From JAQGMO01 sp050954505 (GTDB taxonomy: Bacteria; Pseudomonadota; Gammaproteobacteria; Burkholderiales; Burkholderiaceae_D): 6,725 nt of DNA. The stretch is from assembly GCA_050954505.1 (NCBI GenBank), contig JBPBPY010000486.1:1-6725 (forward strand), given 5' to 3'. The notes beneath the pieces were generated by a model that was given only the letters and a program-made list of their open reading frames with translations, did no database searches and was not told the DNA's origin. Positions 1-6,594 of this stretch are shown piece after piece (positions within the stretch are counted from its first letter, which is position 1; every line of letters begins with the position of its first letter). The position numbers and the translations under genes were made by a program.

Positions 1-1092
1 GACTTCAACAATGTCCTGCAAATCATCAGCAGCAACCTGAATCTGCTCAAGCGCCTGCCCGGGGTGGCGGAAATCGGCGGACCGCGCATCGAGTCGGCCC
101 TGCGCGCAGTGTCGCAGGGCGGCAAGCTGGCCACCCATCTGCTGGCCTTTGCACGGCGCCAGCCGTTGGAAAATGAGCTGGTCGATCTGGCGGCCTTGCT
201 GCGCAGTGTCGATGACATGGTTGGCACGCTGCTGCGTCCGCGCACCGAAGTCAGCACCCACATCGAAGCCGGATTGTGGAGCACGGTGATTGATTCCGGC
301 CAGCTCACGAATGTGTTGCTGAACCTGGCCATCAATGCCCGCGACGCCATGGGCGAGGGTGGCCGGCTGGAGATCTCGGCGCGCAACATCGCTGCCGGCG
401 CCGAGGTACTCCAGGGCAGCCTGGGCGACTACATCGGCATCGACATCGCCGACAACGGCAGCGGCATGGCGCCGGAAGTGCTGCGCCGCGCCTTCGAACC
501 GTTCTTCACCACCAAACCGGTGGGCAAGGGCACCGGCCTGGGCTTGAGCATGGTGTACGGCTTCATCAGCCAGTCGGGTGGAAAGATGGCCATCGCTTCG
601 CAGGAAAACGTCGGCACGCGGATCAGCATCTTCCTGCGCAAGAGCGAGACCGATCCACTGGTGGCACAGGCCGGCCACAGCGCGCTCGCGGTCTCCGAGC
701 AGGGCGTGGAAACCATCCTGGTGGTCGAGGACGACGACCTGGTACGCGCTGCCGGCGTGGAGTTCCTCTCCAGCCTCGGTTACCGGGTGTGGAGTGCGGC
801 CAATGCCGACGAGGCGGTGGCGCTGATCAATGGTGGCGCGCTCTTCGACCTGGTGTTTACCGATGTGATCATGCCTGGCGAGACCGATGTGCTGGCGCTG
901 CGCGAACTGGTGCATCGCAAACTGCCCGCCTGCCAGATGCTGTTTACCTCCGGCTATGCCGAGGGCAAGCTGGTGCACGCCGGCAAGGTCATGCCGGGCA
1001 TCATGCTGCTGCACAAGCCGTACACCCTGGAAGCGCTTGCCGCGCGCATCCGCCACATCTTCGGCGAGGACGGCCAGGCCGCCCTGTTCTGA
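1..1092 (+). CDS. Hybrid sensor histidine kinase/response regulator, C-terminal part (5' truncated by window)
   Basis: The frame is open from base 1, so the gene starts off the left edge; 363 residues are visible. The visible part opens with DFNN, which in this family directly follows the phospho-acceptor His of the H-box, so that His should be the codon just outside the window. The HATPase domain is complete: N-box around N108-M117 (key N112), G1 box D151-N-G-S-G155, F-box F165-EPFFTTK172, and G2 glycine loop G175-KGTGLG181. A linker leads to a receiver domain (about 238-355) with acidic residues D244/D245, phospho-acceptor D288 in FTDVIMPG, T316/S317 and K339 in HKPY. It should autophosphorylate on His and pass phosphate to its own receiver or receive it back. 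The signal cannot be inferred because the sensor domain is absent. No DNA-binding domain follows the receiver, so output goes through a partner. It converges on the secretion operon; no functional link is shown. Family call is secure. Confidence 0.95.
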   Translation, partial: DFNNVLQIISSNLNLLKRLPGVAEIGGPRIESALRAVSQGGKLATHLLAFARRQPLENELVDLAALLRSVDDMVGTLLRPRTEVSTHIEAGLWSTVIDSGQLTNVLLNLAINARDAMGEGGRLEISARNIAAGAEVLQGSLGDYIGIDIADNGSGMAPEVLRRAFEPFFTTKPVGKGTGLGLSMVYGFISQSGGKMAIASQENVGTRISIFLRKSETDPLVAQAGHSALAVSEQGVETILVVEDDDLVRAAGVEFLSSLGYRVWSAANADEAVALINGGALFDLVFTDVIMPGETDVLALRELVHRKLPACQMLFTSGYAEGKLVHAGKVMPGIMLLHKPYTLEALAARIRHIFGEDGQAALF

Positions 1093-1094
1093 GA

Positions 1095-2696
1095 TCAGCG
1101 TTCGCGCAAGGCTTCGTTCTTGGCTTTCAAAACCGGCTTGAGGATGTAGTCGAGCACCGTCTTGCGGCCGGTACGGATGTGCACGGTGGCCGTCATGCCC
1201 GGAATGATGGGCAGCTTGTTGTCCACCCCCAGATCATTCTTCAAGGTGTGCACCCGTACCAGGTAGAAGCTTTCGCCCTTGTCGTTGGTGATCGAATCTG
1301 CCGTGACATTGTCGACAGTCGCTTCCAGTCCGCCATAGATCGAGAAATCATAGGCGCTCAGTTTCACCGTCGCGCTCTGGCCAGGGTGGATGAAGGCCAC
1401 GTCCGACGGCCGGATCTTGGCTTCGATGAGCAGCTTGTCTTCCACCGGCACGATCTCCATCACATCCACCCCCGGCTGGATCACGCCGCCGATGGTGCTG
1501 ACTTTCATCGACTTCACCAGGCCGGCCATCGGCGAGCGCACGAAGGTGCGCGCCAGGCGGTCTTCATTGGCCACGCTGGAGGCCTTGGACTGTTCGAATT
1601 CCGAGCGTGCCAGGTTCAATTCGCCCGAGGCGTCGGAGCGGAACTTGGCCGACTGGCCTTCCAGTTTGGCCCGCGCTTCCTGCATGCTTTGCTCGATGCG
1701 CGGGATGGCCAGCCGGGTGGCATCGGTCTCGCCCTTGAAGTCGCTGACCTGGCGCTCCAGGCGCAGCACTTCAACCTCCGACAGCACGCCCTGGGCGACC
1801 AGCGGTTTGCTGATCGACAGCTCGCGCTGCACCAGCTTCAGGCTTTCATTGAGCTGGACCAGGCGGGCGCGTTTTTCCGTCAGTTCATTGGCGCGCTGGT
1901 TCGATTGCTCGCGCAGTACCGAGACCGCGGCCTCGAGTTCGCGGCGGCGGTTGTTAAACAGCTGGCGCTCTTCCTCGACCACGCGCGGGTTGGCCTTGGC
2001 CAGTTCGGCCGGGGCCTGGAAAGGCTGGCCACTGACTTCGGCCGACAGCCGTGAAATCTTCGCCGCCAGCGCTTCATACTTGGCCTTGCCTTCATCGACC
2101 GAGGAAGAAAAGCGGGTCTGGTCGAGGTACAGCACGATCTGGTCTTTTTGCACCAGGTCGCCAACCTTCACCGGAATGCGCGAGACGATGCCACCTTCCA
2201 GATTCTGGATCACCTGGACCTGGTTCGAGGGAATCACCTTGCCTTCGCCTACCGTGATCTCTTCCAGGTGGAAGACGCTGGCCCATATCACGCCGATCAC
2301 CAGGAAGACCACGAAGCCCTTGATGATCAGCGAGGCGTAGCGCGGCGGACGGGTGAACAGCGCAGCGGTGCCGTCGGCCATGAAATCGATGTCGGCCTTG
2401 CGTTCGCCTTCACGTTCCGACTCCGGCAGCAGCGCCTGGCGCAAGCGCACCACCAGACTGCGCTTTGGTCCCGTGGTCACCAGCGCGCGGCTCTTGCTGG
2501 CGGTTTTTCCATTCGGCTTGGCAGCCTGTTGCTGGGTCGTGGTCTGGTTTTCTGGCTTGAGATCGGCTGGCATTGGCAAATCGGATGTGGGATCGTGGAT
2601 GGCGCCGGGGGCGGCAAGCCCCTGCCGTGCAGCCTCGGGCAGTGCAGCCTCGGGCAATTCAGCATCAGGCGTTGGTGGCTCAGGCTTTCGAGACAT
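1095..2696 (-). CDS. HlyD-family type I secretion membrane fusion protein (LapC-like periplasmic adaptor)
   Basis: The 533-residue periplasmic adaptor links an inner-membrane ABC exporter to a TolC-type outer-membrane channel. An N-terminal cytoplasmic part of about 120 residues, rich in Pro, Ala and Gln, precedes one membrane helix (about 122-143, IIKGFVVFLVIGVIWASVF). Next come the first lipoyl half-motif (about 154-192, with LEGGIVSRIPVKVGD), a long coiled-coil hairpin (about 195-380, rich in E, R, Q and L), the second lipoyl half with RSPMAGLVKSM (about 387-397), and a beta-barrel ending in PGMTATVHIRTG (about 499-510), the typical HlyD C-terminal signature. The ATG at 2696 is preferred over upstream in-frame ATGs because it has a GGAGG ribosome binding site 8 nt upstream and overlaps the end of the exporter gene by 17 nt, which implies coupled translation. 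The upstream extension (to 2786) lies entirely within the exporter's ATPase coding sequence. The cytoplasmic tail is longer than that of classical HlyD and contains a small tandem repeat. LapC-like is the best guess; the exact orthologue is uncertain. Confidence 0.95.
   Translation of the reverse strand: MSRKPEPPTPDAELPEAALPEAARQGLAAPGAIHDPTSDLPMPADLKPENQTTTQQQAAKPNGKTASKSRALVTTGPKRSLVVRLRQALLPESEREGERKADIDFMADGTAALFTRPPRYASLIIKGFVVFLVIGVIWASVFHLEEITVGEGKVIPSNQVQVIQNLEGGIVSRIPVKVGDLVQKDQIVLYLDQTRFSSSVDEGKAKYEALAAKISRLSAEVSGQPFQAPAELAKANPRVVEEERQLFNNRRRELEAAVSVLREQSNQRANELTEKRARLVQLNESLKLVQRELSISKPLVAQGVLSEVEVLRLERQVSDFKGETDATRLAIPRIEQSMQEARAKLEGQSAKFRSDASGELNLARSEFEQSKASSVANEDRLARTFVRSPMAGLVKSMKVSTIGGVIQPGVDVMEIVPVEDKLLIEAKIRPSDVAFIHPGQSATVKLSAYDFSIYGGLEATVDNVTADSITNDKGESFYLVRVHTLKNDLGVDNKLPIIPGMTATVHIRTGRKTVLDYILKPVLKAKNEALRER
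2627..2656. repeat. 15-bp perfect tandem duplication in the fusion-protein N-terminus
   Basis: The unit GTGCAGCCTCGGGCA (plus strand) occurs twice head to tail at 2627-2641 and 2642-2656. Being 15 bp it keeps frame and duplicates five residues (an LPEAA-type repeat) in the cytoplasmic tail of the HlyD-family protein. It looks like a recent slippage duplication in a disordered region. Confidence 0.85.
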
Positions 2697-4863
2697 GCAG
2701 CTTCCCTCCCGACAAGGCATCGAGCACCTGTTCTTTTGGTCCGTCGGCGATGATGCGGCCGCCTTCGACGACGATGAGGCGGTCAACCAGCGTCAGCATG
2801 GAGGCGCGGTGCGTGACCAGCACCAGGGTCTTGCCGTCGAGGTGCGCTGCCAGCCTGGTCTTGAAATTTTCTTCCGACCGGTTGTCGAGCGAATTGGTCG
2901 GCTCATCAAGCAGCAGCAGCTTGGGGTCGAGCAGCAGGGCACGGGCAATGGCCACCGACTGGCGCTGGCCGCCGGACAAGCCGTCGCCGCGCTCACCTAC
3001 CGGCATGTCGAACCCCTGGGGATGGCGGTTGACGAATTCGGTGACGCCGGCAATCTCTGCGGCGCGCAGCATGGCGGCGTCGTCGACATAGGGCGCGCCC
3101 ATGACAATGTTTTCCTTCACGCTGCCGAAGAACAGCATCGGATCCTGCTGCACGCAGGCGATGTTGCGGCGCAGGTCAGCCGGGTCGAGCTGCTGCTGGT
3201 CGACGCCGTCGATCCAGATCGAGCCGCTGCCGGGCTGGTACAAACCCATGATCAATTTCTGGATCGTCGATTTGCCCGAACCGATACGGCCGATCACGCC
3301 CACCCGTTCACCGGCATTGATCTTGAACGAAGCCTTGGCCAGCGCGGCGACCTGCTGTTCCGGATAGGAAAAGCTGACATCGTTGAATTCCATGGCGCCG
3401 CTGAAATTGGCGCGGTGAATGAAGTTCTTGCCAGCCGGATGCTCGACCGGCAGCTTCATGATGCGGTCCAGGCCCATCAGTGCCGAGCGCGCATGGTGAA
3501 AACGCGTGGCCAGCGAAGCCACCGACGACAGTGGCGCCAGCGCCCGGCCGGTCAACAGCGTGCAGGCGATCAGTGCTCCCATGGTCAGCTGCTTGTCGGA
3601 GATCAGGTAGACGCCATAGATCACCACGGCAATGCTGGAGAGCTGCTGGATCAGCGAGCCGGCGTTGACACTGACTGCGGACAGCAGCCGCGAGCTCAGG
3701 CTCAGCTTGCCGATCTGGCCGATCAGTTGTTCCCAGCGGCGCTGGCTGGAACCCTCGGCGCCGATGGCCTTGATGGTCGCCAGGCCCGACAAGGTTTCGA
3801 TCAGCGTTGCCTGGCGCTGCGAACCGACACGCATGGTTTCACCGATCACCCGCGCAAGCGGCCCTTGCATCAGGTAGCTTGGCAGCAGGATCAGCGGAAT
3901 CGTCACCAGCGGAATGAAGGCCAGCGGCCCACCGATCCAGAAGATGATCACCAGATACAGCAGCACGAAGGGAATGTCGATCACCGTGGTGATGGTGGCC
4001 GAGGTGAGGAATTCACGGAAGGATTCGAACTCGGTGAGGCTGTTGGCAAAGCTGCCCACCGACTTGGGCCGTGCTTCCATGCGAATGCCCATGATCTTTT
4101 CAAAGATACGCGCCGACAGCAGCATGTCGACCTTCTTGCCGGCGATGTCGATGAAATAGCCACGCAGGCTGCGCATGAGAAAGTCGAAGAAAAACACGAT
4201 GGCCGTGCCCAGTGCCAGTACCCACAAGGTTTCGAACGTCTGGTTCGGCACCACGCGGTCGTAGACATTCATGGTAAACAGCGGCATGACGACGGCAAAC
4301 ACATTGATCAGGAACGACGCCACCAGGACCTCGGCGTAGATCGGCCAGGACTGGCGCATGGTGCTCCAGAACCAGTGGCCGGTTTCTGCTTCGGTCGGTG
4401 CATCGGCGCGGCTGTCGAACTTGAAGACCGGGCGCACGAAGATGGCGTAGCCGGTGTAATGGCTGGCCAGGTTCTCGATGCTGATGTCGAACTCGCCGTC
4501 GCCGGATTCGGGTTGGATCACGCGCAGCGTGCCGTTGGCATTTTTTTTCGTCAGCACGCAGGCCTGGCTGCCTTCAAGCAGCAGCACGGCAGGCAAGGTC
4601 AGTTGCGAGATGGCCTGCAGCTTGCGTTTGATGATGCGTGAGGACAGGTTGGCGCGCGCTGCAGCGCGGGCAAACAATTCCGGCGTCAGGCGCGACTCCA
4701 CCAGCGGCAAGCCGGCGGTGAGCGCCTGGGCAGAATGCGGCTGGTTACGCAAGCGTGTCAGCACCACCAGGCAATTGACCAGCGGATCATCGGGCAGGAA
4801 TGCTTCCTTGGGAATGGCCCATTGCTCCGGTACTACGCCTGAAAGTTGCTCGGTTGCCTGCAT
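2680..4863 (-). CDS. Type I secretion ABC permease/ATPase, LapB/LssB-like, with degenerate C39-like domain
   Basis: This 727-residue exporter couples ATP hydrolysis to secretion of an unfolded protein across the inner membrane. Residues about 1-145 form a C39 peptidase-like domain: D26-P-L-V-N-C31-L sits where true C39 peptidases have DCG-x-ACL, so the catalytic Cys is replaced by Pro, and the catalytic His is not evident near GSQACVL (98-104). It should bind substrate rather than cleave a leader. A transmembrane domain (about 170-460) has several hydrophobic helices. The ATPase domain carries Walker A G525-RIGSGKS532, Q-loop VQQDP (571-575), signature LSGGQ (629-633), Walker B LLLLD653-E654 and H-loop H685. 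All key residues are intact, so it should be active. The start at 4863 follows AAGGAG at a 5-nt spacing; the open frame running another 214 codons upstream is antisense to the M23 gene and unsupported. First gene of the operon with the downstream HlyD-family gene. RTX adhesin export is inferred from LapB; no substrate gene is in view. Confidence 0.96.
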   Translation of the reverse strand: MQATEQLSGVVPEQWAIPKEAFLPDDPLVNCLVVLTRLRNQPHSAQALTAGLPLVESRLTPELFARAAARANLSSRIIKRKLQAISQLTLPAVLLLEGSQACVLTKKNANGTLRVIQPESGDGEFDISIENLASHYTGYAIFVRPVFKFDSRADAPTEAETGHWFWSTMRQSWPIYAEVLVASFLINVFAVVMPLFTMNVYDRVVPNQTFETLWVLALGTAIVFFFDFLMRSLRGYFIDIAGKKVDMLLSARIFEKIMGIRMEARPKSVGSFANSLTEFESFREFLTSATITTVIDIPFVLLYLVIIFWIGGPLAFIPLVTIPLILLPSYLMQGPLARVIGETMRVGSQRQATLIETLSGLATIKAIGAEGSSQRRWEQLIGQIGKLSLSSRLLSAVSVNAGSLIQQLSSIAVVIYGVYLISDKQLTMGALIACTLLTGRALAPLSSVASLATRFHHARSALMGLDRIMKLPVEHPAGKNFIHRANFSGAMEFNDVSFSYPEQQVAALAKASFKINAGERVGVIGRIGSGKSTIQKLIMGLYQPGSGSIWIDGVDQQQLDPADLRRNIACVQQDPMLFFGSVKENIVMGAPYVDDAAMLRAAEIAGVTEFVNRHPQGFDMPVGERGDGLSGGQRQSVAIARALLLDPKLLLLDEPTNSLDNRSEENFKTRLAAHLDGKTLVLVTHRASMLTLVDRLIVVEGGRIIADGPKEQVLDALSGGKLHVSKA
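2705..2710 (-). promoter_or_regulatory. Ribosome binding site of the HlyD-family gene
   Basis: On the minus strand GGGAGG ends 8 nt before the ATG at 2696, inside the last codons of the ABC exporter gene. It decides the start of the fusion protein, since no comparable site precedes the longer in-frame alternatives. Confidence 0.75.
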
Positions 4864-4868
4864 CTGTA

Positions 4869-4874
4869 CTCCTT
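4869..4874 (-). promoter_or_regulatory. Ribosome binding site of the ABC exporter gene
   Basis: The minus strand reads AAGGAG five nt before the ATG at 4863, a near-ideal Shine-Dalgarno. It fixes the exporter start and argues against the much longer upstream reading frame. Confidence 0.85.
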
Positions 4875-4893
4875 CAGAATCGTCATCGCGCCT

Positions 4894-4922
4894 ATAATGC
4901 ACGTCACGCGAGATCATAACAA
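4894..4922 (-). promoter_or_regulatory. Candidate sigma-70 promoter of the type I secretion operon
   Basis: On the minus strand TTGTTA (4917-4922) and CATTAT (4894-4899) are separated by 17 nt; each matches four of six consensus positions. Transcription would begin near 4887, giving a leader of about 24 nt with the AAGGAG site. A second possibility is TTGATC (4956-4961) and GATATT (4934-4939), 16 nt apart, which overlaps the inverted repeat. Both are weak matches judged by eye. Confidence 0.35.
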
Positions 4923-4932
4923 TTCTCACGTT

Positions 4933-4971
4933 CAATATCTTACAAATTAGTTTTAGATCAACAAGATATTG
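4933..4971. repeat. Perfect 9-bp inverted repeat with 21-nt spacer in the divergent intergenic region
   Basis: CAATATCTT at 4933-4941 is exactly mirrored by AAGATATTG at 4963-4971. The arm centres are 30 bp apart, close to three helical turns. The element lies in the AT-rich core between the divergent exporter and M23 genes, where an operator would be expected. The spacer is AT-rich and no T-run follows an arm at terminator distance, so a paired operator fits better than a terminator. The binding protein is unknown. Confidence 0.6.
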
Positions 4972-5006
4972 CCGAAAAAATGCGAAGTTTGCCCATTCCT
5001 CGATAC

Positions 5007-5034
5007 CAAGGTTGAATAAGCAAGGTTGAATAAG
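5007..5034. repeat. 14-bp perfect tandem duplication upstream of the M23 gene
   Basis: CAAGGTTGAATAAG occurs at 5007-5020 and again at 5021-5034 with no mismatch. It lies about 118 nt before the chosen M23 start. Each copy contains TTGAAT, a weak -10-like hexamer; TTGCCC at 4989-4994 lies 17 nt before the first copy of it. It may be a slippage duplication that affects the promoter or leader of the M23 gene. Confidence 0.8.
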
Positions 5035-5151
5035 CGCATCAATTCGGCTAGGCATCATCAGAGTTGTCAGGCTTCGTGCTGTCAGCGCGGTCGACACCAC
5101 AAACAGTTGCCATCGCAATATCATCCTGGCAAAACACAGATCATTCATCAG

Positions 5152-6534
5152 ATGCAACGCAGCAAGAATCAATCGGTGGCCGGGCAGGGCCGTGCACAAC
5201 CATGCATGCCGGGCCGCCGGCGTGCAACGCTGGCGCTGGCAGCGTTTGCCAGCGCGGGGCTGTCCCGCTTCGGGGCCGTGTTTGCACTCGAGCCGGCAGA
5301 CCAGCCGGTGCGGGAAGTCATGCGTTTCGGGCTCACGGTCAGCGCCGCATCGCCTGACTCTTCCACCGCAGCGCTGCGCAGTGCAGCTTCCAGAGAAACC
5401 AGCGCGGTCGGCAGCCAGCTGTATCTGACGGCTGAAGCCATCGGCGTGCCGGAAGCCATGGTCGACCACATTGTGCAGATTTTTTCCGGCCGCCTTGACT
5501 TCCACCGCGACCTCGAAGCCGGCTTTGATTGCACCGTGCTGTATCAGATGGAATTCGAGCAGGGCATGATTGCCCGTCCCGGCAAGATACTGGCAGTGCG
5601 GCTGGTGATGCCGGCTTCCACCGAGGTGGCCTATCTGTTCGACGATGCGGGAACGCGCAAGTCAATGTCCGGGAAGCCGCCAGTGAAAACGGGCAAGGCT
5701 GCCAGCTTGGCGGCCAGGCATGGCGGAGTGAAAAGGCCGCTTTCAACAACCGTGGATAATCCAGCGAGTGCACTGGGTGCGCCGGGTCTACCGGATGCAT
5801 CAACTTCACCAATTGCAAGGTCAGCAACGACAGCAGCGGCAGCAACGACAGCAACGACAGCAGCAACAGCAACAGCAGCAACAGCAGCAACCACAGCGAC
5901 AGCAGCCACATCACCCACATTAGCCACAGCGGCCACAGTAACGACAGCAATGAACGCAGCCACTCCGGTGACATTTTCGCTGGATGATTATTACGATGCC
6001 GGCGGCCGTTCGCTGGGCCGCCACTTTTTGCAGTCACCCATCCAGTTCACGCGCATTACCTCCGGCTATGCGGTGCGCCGCTTTCATCCCATCCTCAAAC
6101 TCTGGCGTTCGCATACCGGCACCGACTTTGCGGCGCCGATCGGCACACCGGTGCGGGTGACCGCTGATGGCGTGGTGCGTTTTGCCGGCGTGCAGGGCGG
6201 CTATGGCAACCTGGTGATCGTCGATCATGCCAATGGCCTGTCGAGCCGTTATGGTCATCTGTCGGCATTTGCACCGGGCTTGCGGCGCGGCAGCCTGGTG
6301 GCGCAGGGAGATCTGCTGGCCCGGGTCGGCATGACCGGCCTGGCCACCGGGCCACACCTGCATTATGAAATGCGCCGCGCCGAAGTGCCCTTCGACCCCG
6401 CCACGCTCGACAGTACAAGTGCCATCAGTGCGCGCCAATTGGCGCCGGCATCGCTGGCACGTTTCAATACCATCAAGGCAATTTACGAGCGCCAGCTGGC
6501 GGTGCCATCGCGCACCAACGTGGTGGAACGCTGA
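5152..6534 (+). CDS. Exported M23 (LytM-type) peptidoglycan DD-endopeptidase with Ala/Thr-rich insertion
   Basis: About 460 residues from the ATG at 5152. A basic, hydrophobic N-terminus (RRRATLALAAFASAG, then FGAVFA) looks like a signal peptide or anchor. Residues about 87-166 form the N-terminal domain usual in this family (GVPEAMVDHIVQIFSG, then LDFHRDLEAG). A low-complexity stretch follows (about 170-277), nearly pure Ala/Thr at 225-271. The M23 domain begins near SLGRHFLQSP and carries the zinc ligands H321-TGT-D325, a YGHLS His, and H402-L-H404. All catalytic residues are present, so it should cleave peptide cross-links of peptidoglycan in the periplasm. Relatives as I recall them have an OapA/LysM-like domain between an ADLPVREV-type segment and the domain at 87; here only about 30 residues separate ADQPVREV from it. 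The start is uncertain: ATG 5206 also gives a signal peptide and neither has a strong ribosome binding site. Divergent from the exporter. Confidence 0.88.
   Translation: MQRSKNQSVAGQGRAQPCMPGRRRATLALAAFASAGLSRFGAVFALEPADQPVREVMRFGLTVSAASPDSSTAALRSAASRETSAVGSQLYLTAEAIGVPEAMVDHIVQIFSGRLDFHRDLEAGFDCTVLYQMEFEQGMIARPGKILAVRLVMPASTEVAYLFDDAGTRKSMSGKPPVKTGKAASLAARHGGVKRPLSTTVDNPASALGAPGLPDASTSPIARSATTAAAATTATTAATATAATAATTATAATSPTLATAATVTTAMNAATPVTFSLDDYYDAGGRSLGRHFLQSPIQFTRITSGYAVRRFHPILKLWRSHTGTDFAAPIGTPVRVTADGVVRFAGVQGGYGNLVIVDHANGLSSRYGHLSAFAPGLRRGSLVAQGDLLARVGMTGLATGPHLHYEMRRAEVPFDPATLDSTSAISARQLAPASLARFNTIKAIYERQLAVPSRTNVVER
5824..5967 (+). repeat. ACA/GCA-rich trinucleotide tract encoding an Ala/Thr linker
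   Basis: Within the M23 gene this tract is built of mostly ACA, GCA and ACG codons, giving a run of Ala and Thr with few other residues. The flanking gene prefers GCC and GCG for Ala, so the tract has its own codon bias, which suggests growth by short-repeat slippage. The peptide is expected to be a flexible, extended linker before the catalytic domain. Confidence 0.85.
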
Positions 6535-6545
6535 GGTTTTTCCCG

Positions 6546-6577
6546 CTGCGCGTTGTGCAACCGGATTGGCCGCGCAG
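6546..6577 (+). other. Hairpin-capable inverted repeat after the M23 gene
   Basis: CTGCGCG at 6546-6552 pairs perfectly with CGCGCAG at 6571-6577 around an 18-nt loop. It starts 12 nt after the M23 stop codon. There is no T-run after it, so it is not a standard intrinsic terminator; it could stabilise the 3' end of the transcript or be chance in GC-rich DNA. Confidence 0.3.
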
Positions 6578-6594
6578 GTACCTGGACGCCTTCG

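Larger units (their letters stand above)
4864..5151. other. Divergent intergenic region, AT-rich core
   Basis: This 288-bp stretch separates the minus-strand exporter gene from the plus-strand M23 gene. Positions about 4912-4990 are much richer in A and T than the rest of the window, as expected for promoters. It contains the exporter ribosome binding site and candidate promoter, the 9-bp inverted repeat and the 14-bp tandem duplication described separately. From about 5040 to 5151 the composition returns to normal; I see no convincing gene or clear plus-strand promoter there. The M23 frame is open back to a TTG at 5026, but the peptide it would add is rich in His, Gln and Cys and has no family resemblance. 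Confidence 0.6.

Noticed and set aside
789..2054. A 421-codon plus-strand frame spanning the kinase end and the fusion-protein gene
   Set aside because: It overlaps two well-supported genes in another frame or strand and shows no domain pattern.
2353..4641. A 762-codon open frame on the plus strand, antisense to the exporter gene
   Set aside because: It lies opposite a complete ABC exporter with all motifs intact. Its product is rich in His, Gln, Arg and Asp without domains, typical of an antisense shadow in GC-rich DNA.
4893..4898. Perfect TATAAT on the plus strand as an M23 promoter
   Set aside because: No -35-like hexamer lies 16-18 bp upstream and no extended TG motif precedes it; it would give a leader of about 250 nt.
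5026..5151. TTG at 5026 as the start of the M23 protein
   Set aside because: The added 42 residues are His/Gln/Cys-rich, would place the signal peptide far inside the protein, and there is no properly spaced ribosome binding site.
4864..5505. Upstream extension of the exporter frame by 214 codons
   Set aside because: The extension is antisense to the M23 gene, crosses the AT-rich promoter region, has no family resemblance, and the ATG at 4863 has a near-ideal ribosome binding site.
5815..5960. Repeat tract considered as a CRISPR-like array
   Set aside because: There are no unit-length repeats with unique spacers; it is a continuous in-frame triplet tract.
5339..6037. Minus-strand frame with a long poly-Leu stretch resembling membrane helices
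   Set aside because: The Leu and Trp run is the reverse reading of the ACA/GCA tract in the M23 gene, not an independent membrane protein.
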